A DNA stretch of 64,000 bases, taken from positions 620,001-684,000 of the forward strand of contig RCTD01000023.1 of assembly GCA_014898415.1 (NCBI GenBank), given 5' to 3'. Under the pieces are notes generated by a model. It was not told the DNA's origin and did not search any database. It saw only the letters and a program-made list of their open reading frames with translations. A program made the position numbers and the translations under genes. Below, piece after piece: positions 62,297 through 64,000 of this stretch. Position 1 is the stretch's first letter; the number at the start of each line of letters is the position of its first letter. This stretch comes from Stromatinia cepivora. Its lineage: Eukaryota; Ascomycota; Leotiomycetes; Helotiales; Sclerotiniaceae.

Positions 62297-63748
62297 CTTT
62301 CCCCGAGACCACCAAACCTTAAGGCAAGCAATGACCGCGTAAATTCAACGCTGAGACTAGCGAAGGCAAAAAAGAGTAACGAAACACAACCTACCTATCT
62401 TTCAGCCAGCAAGACATTTACGCAACCCATACAGAAATACTAAGAATGCACCAGAACTCTCTGAAGAGCTGTGGTTGGTAATTGAGGTGACGCAGCCGCG
62501 CGTCAGGCAAGCAGGCAGCATTGATGTGGCGTAAGCTTTCATAGTTCGCTCCATATGTGTAGCTTATCCATACAATCGCTTTTTAGTGTCAGTCAAGTAG
62601 GTGAAGATGACTCAAAGCCAAGAGTTATTCGGACACTTTAAACTCCCGTCAGTTCATTTGATTAGATACTCACCATATCTCGGGACCGATTCGGTGTTTT
62701 TCGGTCCCGAAATGCGGCGGAGCAGACATCTGCATCTACAAAATTCGCCACCCATTCTTGACCAATGAAAGTGAATAGTCAACCGTAATTTTTCAGTCAA
62801 CCGTAATTTTTCTATCAGCCTTAAAATTCAGGCAAATTTAATTTTGCAGGTCTCTTTCTCGGCTCGTTCCCTTCCCATCCACATAATCCTCACGATCCCA
62901 AACATCAATTTCTTTACCCCCTTCATCGAACCCTCATAATTTCTCCCCATCTCAAACCACTCTAACAAATCAATTTCACAAATATGCAGCAGGACCACAA
63001 TAACCTTTCGGCCACCGCGCGGTTTTGCTTTAATCGGAATTTTCGAGTGATAAATCACCATGCTAATCCCCAAACACGATGCCTATTTCCCATCTCGTGC
63101 GTGCCGTATTTGGTTAATATCCCATGTTGAGAGATGTGCAACAAAAGTCTTGGATGCTGTTTCTAGGGACGTAGAGCCTGTTATCGGTAGGTGGCTGAGG
63201 GAACCATATGATCTTCGGTAAGGCGGATTAATATTGGTGATGGTGGAACGTTGGACGGTTGAATGTGGATTATACTAGTATATGTTGTTATTGTTGATGT
63301 TTTGGAATTTATTGTTGTGTATGTCTTTTTTGGAATTACGCTTAGGATGGTCAGTTTTCTCGATCAAGTGGGTAATCAAATGTCAGCTGGTAAATATTGT
63401 CGTTTGATGAATGAAATTACATACTAGGTATACTATCATTTTTGTTTTTTTACGAAGAATTTTTGGGATCTTGTTCTGGTTTTATCAAATTTATTGCATT
63501 TGAGTTACTTCATGACTTCCGATGTCCGCATCATTCGTTTCATTTGAGCTCAGTCGTTCCATTTTCAAATTACAGTTTCTATTTTTCTAAACTCTCCAAC
63601 GGCATTTGATAGTTCTTAAGAGAGCGGACTCCTTCCAGCAATCTTCATATCATCAGAACTGCGATTGCCCTTTGCTCTCTTTCTCTTTCTCCATCTCCTT
63701 CAATTCCACTGCATTGTTTCGTTACCTGCATGACTTCTCATTCCTGTA
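62297..63748. other. Intergenic region
   Basis: About 1.45 kb including the sHSP promoter and the 3' flank of the oxidase gene. A tandem duplication of GTCAACCGTAATTTTT lies at about 62,777-62,811. No supported gene. Confidence 0.55.
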
Positions 63749-64000
63749 TCAAACACGACACAATGCCCCGTTTTCCCCGACCTTCCAATATATATCGCTA
63801 CCAACTGCCGCATTTGCCCAAAAGAAAAACCCCGGATCATACTTCTCCTTCACTTTTAGCAATGCCTCGTAATTTGATCCAAAATAGTCAGCCTTCCAAT
63901 GCACATTGTCCCATGTGGCTTCATTCATATACGCACCTCCCCCAGGTGTGATATCGCGCAGCCTATCCTGCCACGTATTGAGTTGTACCTGGTTTCTGCG
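63749..64000 (-). CDS. BBE-type FAD-linked oxidase, C-terminal end (partial)
   Basis: The last 83 codons of a minus-strand gene that runs off the right edge. The sequence shows RLRDITPGGGAYMNEATWDN, then ADYFGSNYEALLKVKEKYDP and a terminal VGSDIYWKVGENGALCRV, which is the berberine-bridge-enzyme C-terminal domain found in fungal FAD-binding PCMH-type oxidoreductases. These enzymes, often secreted or tied to secondary metabolism, oxidise sugars or small aromatics with a covalently held FAD; the substrate cannot be judged from this part. No intron is needed within the visible segment. Confidence 0.9.
   Translation of the reverse strand, partial: RRNQVQLNTWQDRLRDITPGGGAYMNEATWDNVHWKADYFGSNYEALLKVKEKYDPGFFFWANAAVGSDIYWKVGENGALCRV

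Noticed and set aside
62223..62315. Upstream ATG of the sHSP gene giving a hydrophobic N-terminus
   Set aside because: The poly-Ile run is just the translation of the ATG/ATA microsatellite in the leader; the MEFNN start fits better.

Overview
This window looks like nuclear DNA of a filamentous ascomycete. The gene content (septin AspC/Cdc12, adenylate cyclase with a PP2C-like domain, CFEM receptor, Src1/Heh1) and the short 46-144 bp introns with GT..AG ends and CTAAC/CTGAC-like branch sites are typical of Pezizomycotina. I infer a Leotiomycete, probably Sclerotiniaceae-like, from overall protein flavour. I could not run a search, so the family placement is tentative.

The window is split into two compartments. 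Two very AT-rich, gene-empty blocks (1-17,220 and about 51,200-53,700) enclose or adjoin ordinary gene-dense sequence. The left block holds two copies of one Ty1/copia-type LTR retrotransposon, one inserted into the other in the opposite orientation. Both insertions keep intact 5-bp target duplications, and both coding regions are wrecked by transition mutations of the kind made by repeat-induced point mutation (RIP). A separate dispersed repeat carrying a 25-bp minisatellite occurs in both AT-rich blocks (15.5-16.3 kb and 51.8-52.4 kb) in inverted orientation.

The gene island 18.6-49.7 kb encodes, in order: a DUF6594-type membrane protein (-), an unrecognised protein (+), NADH pyrophosphatase (-), a PQ-loop vacuolar amino-acid transporter (+), a DUF4048-like protein (-), a DNA-ligase-IV-like protein that lacks the catalytic domain (+), the ribosome-biogenesis protein Pwp2 (-), septin Cdc12/AspC (+), a mitochondrial PDK/BCKDK-type kinase (-), adenylate cyclase (+) and a CFEM/Pth11-type receptor (-). 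Exon structures were worked out by hand, and reading frame was checked across every splice. The second gene block, 56.3-64.0 kb, holds Src1/Heh1 (-), a small unrecognised protein (+), a large Gly/His-rich small heat-shock protein (-) and the C-terminal end of a BBE-type FAD oxidase (-).

The genes are housekeeping and signalling loci rather than one pathway. There is no operon, secondary-metabolite cluster or CRISPR array. I did not find an obviously new biological system. The items most worth checking are a run of closely spaced hairpins at 55.56-55.75 kb, the ligase-like protein without an adenylation domain, the unmutated 25-bp array inside a RIP-degraded block, and a G-quadruplex-type tract just upstream of adenylate cyclase.
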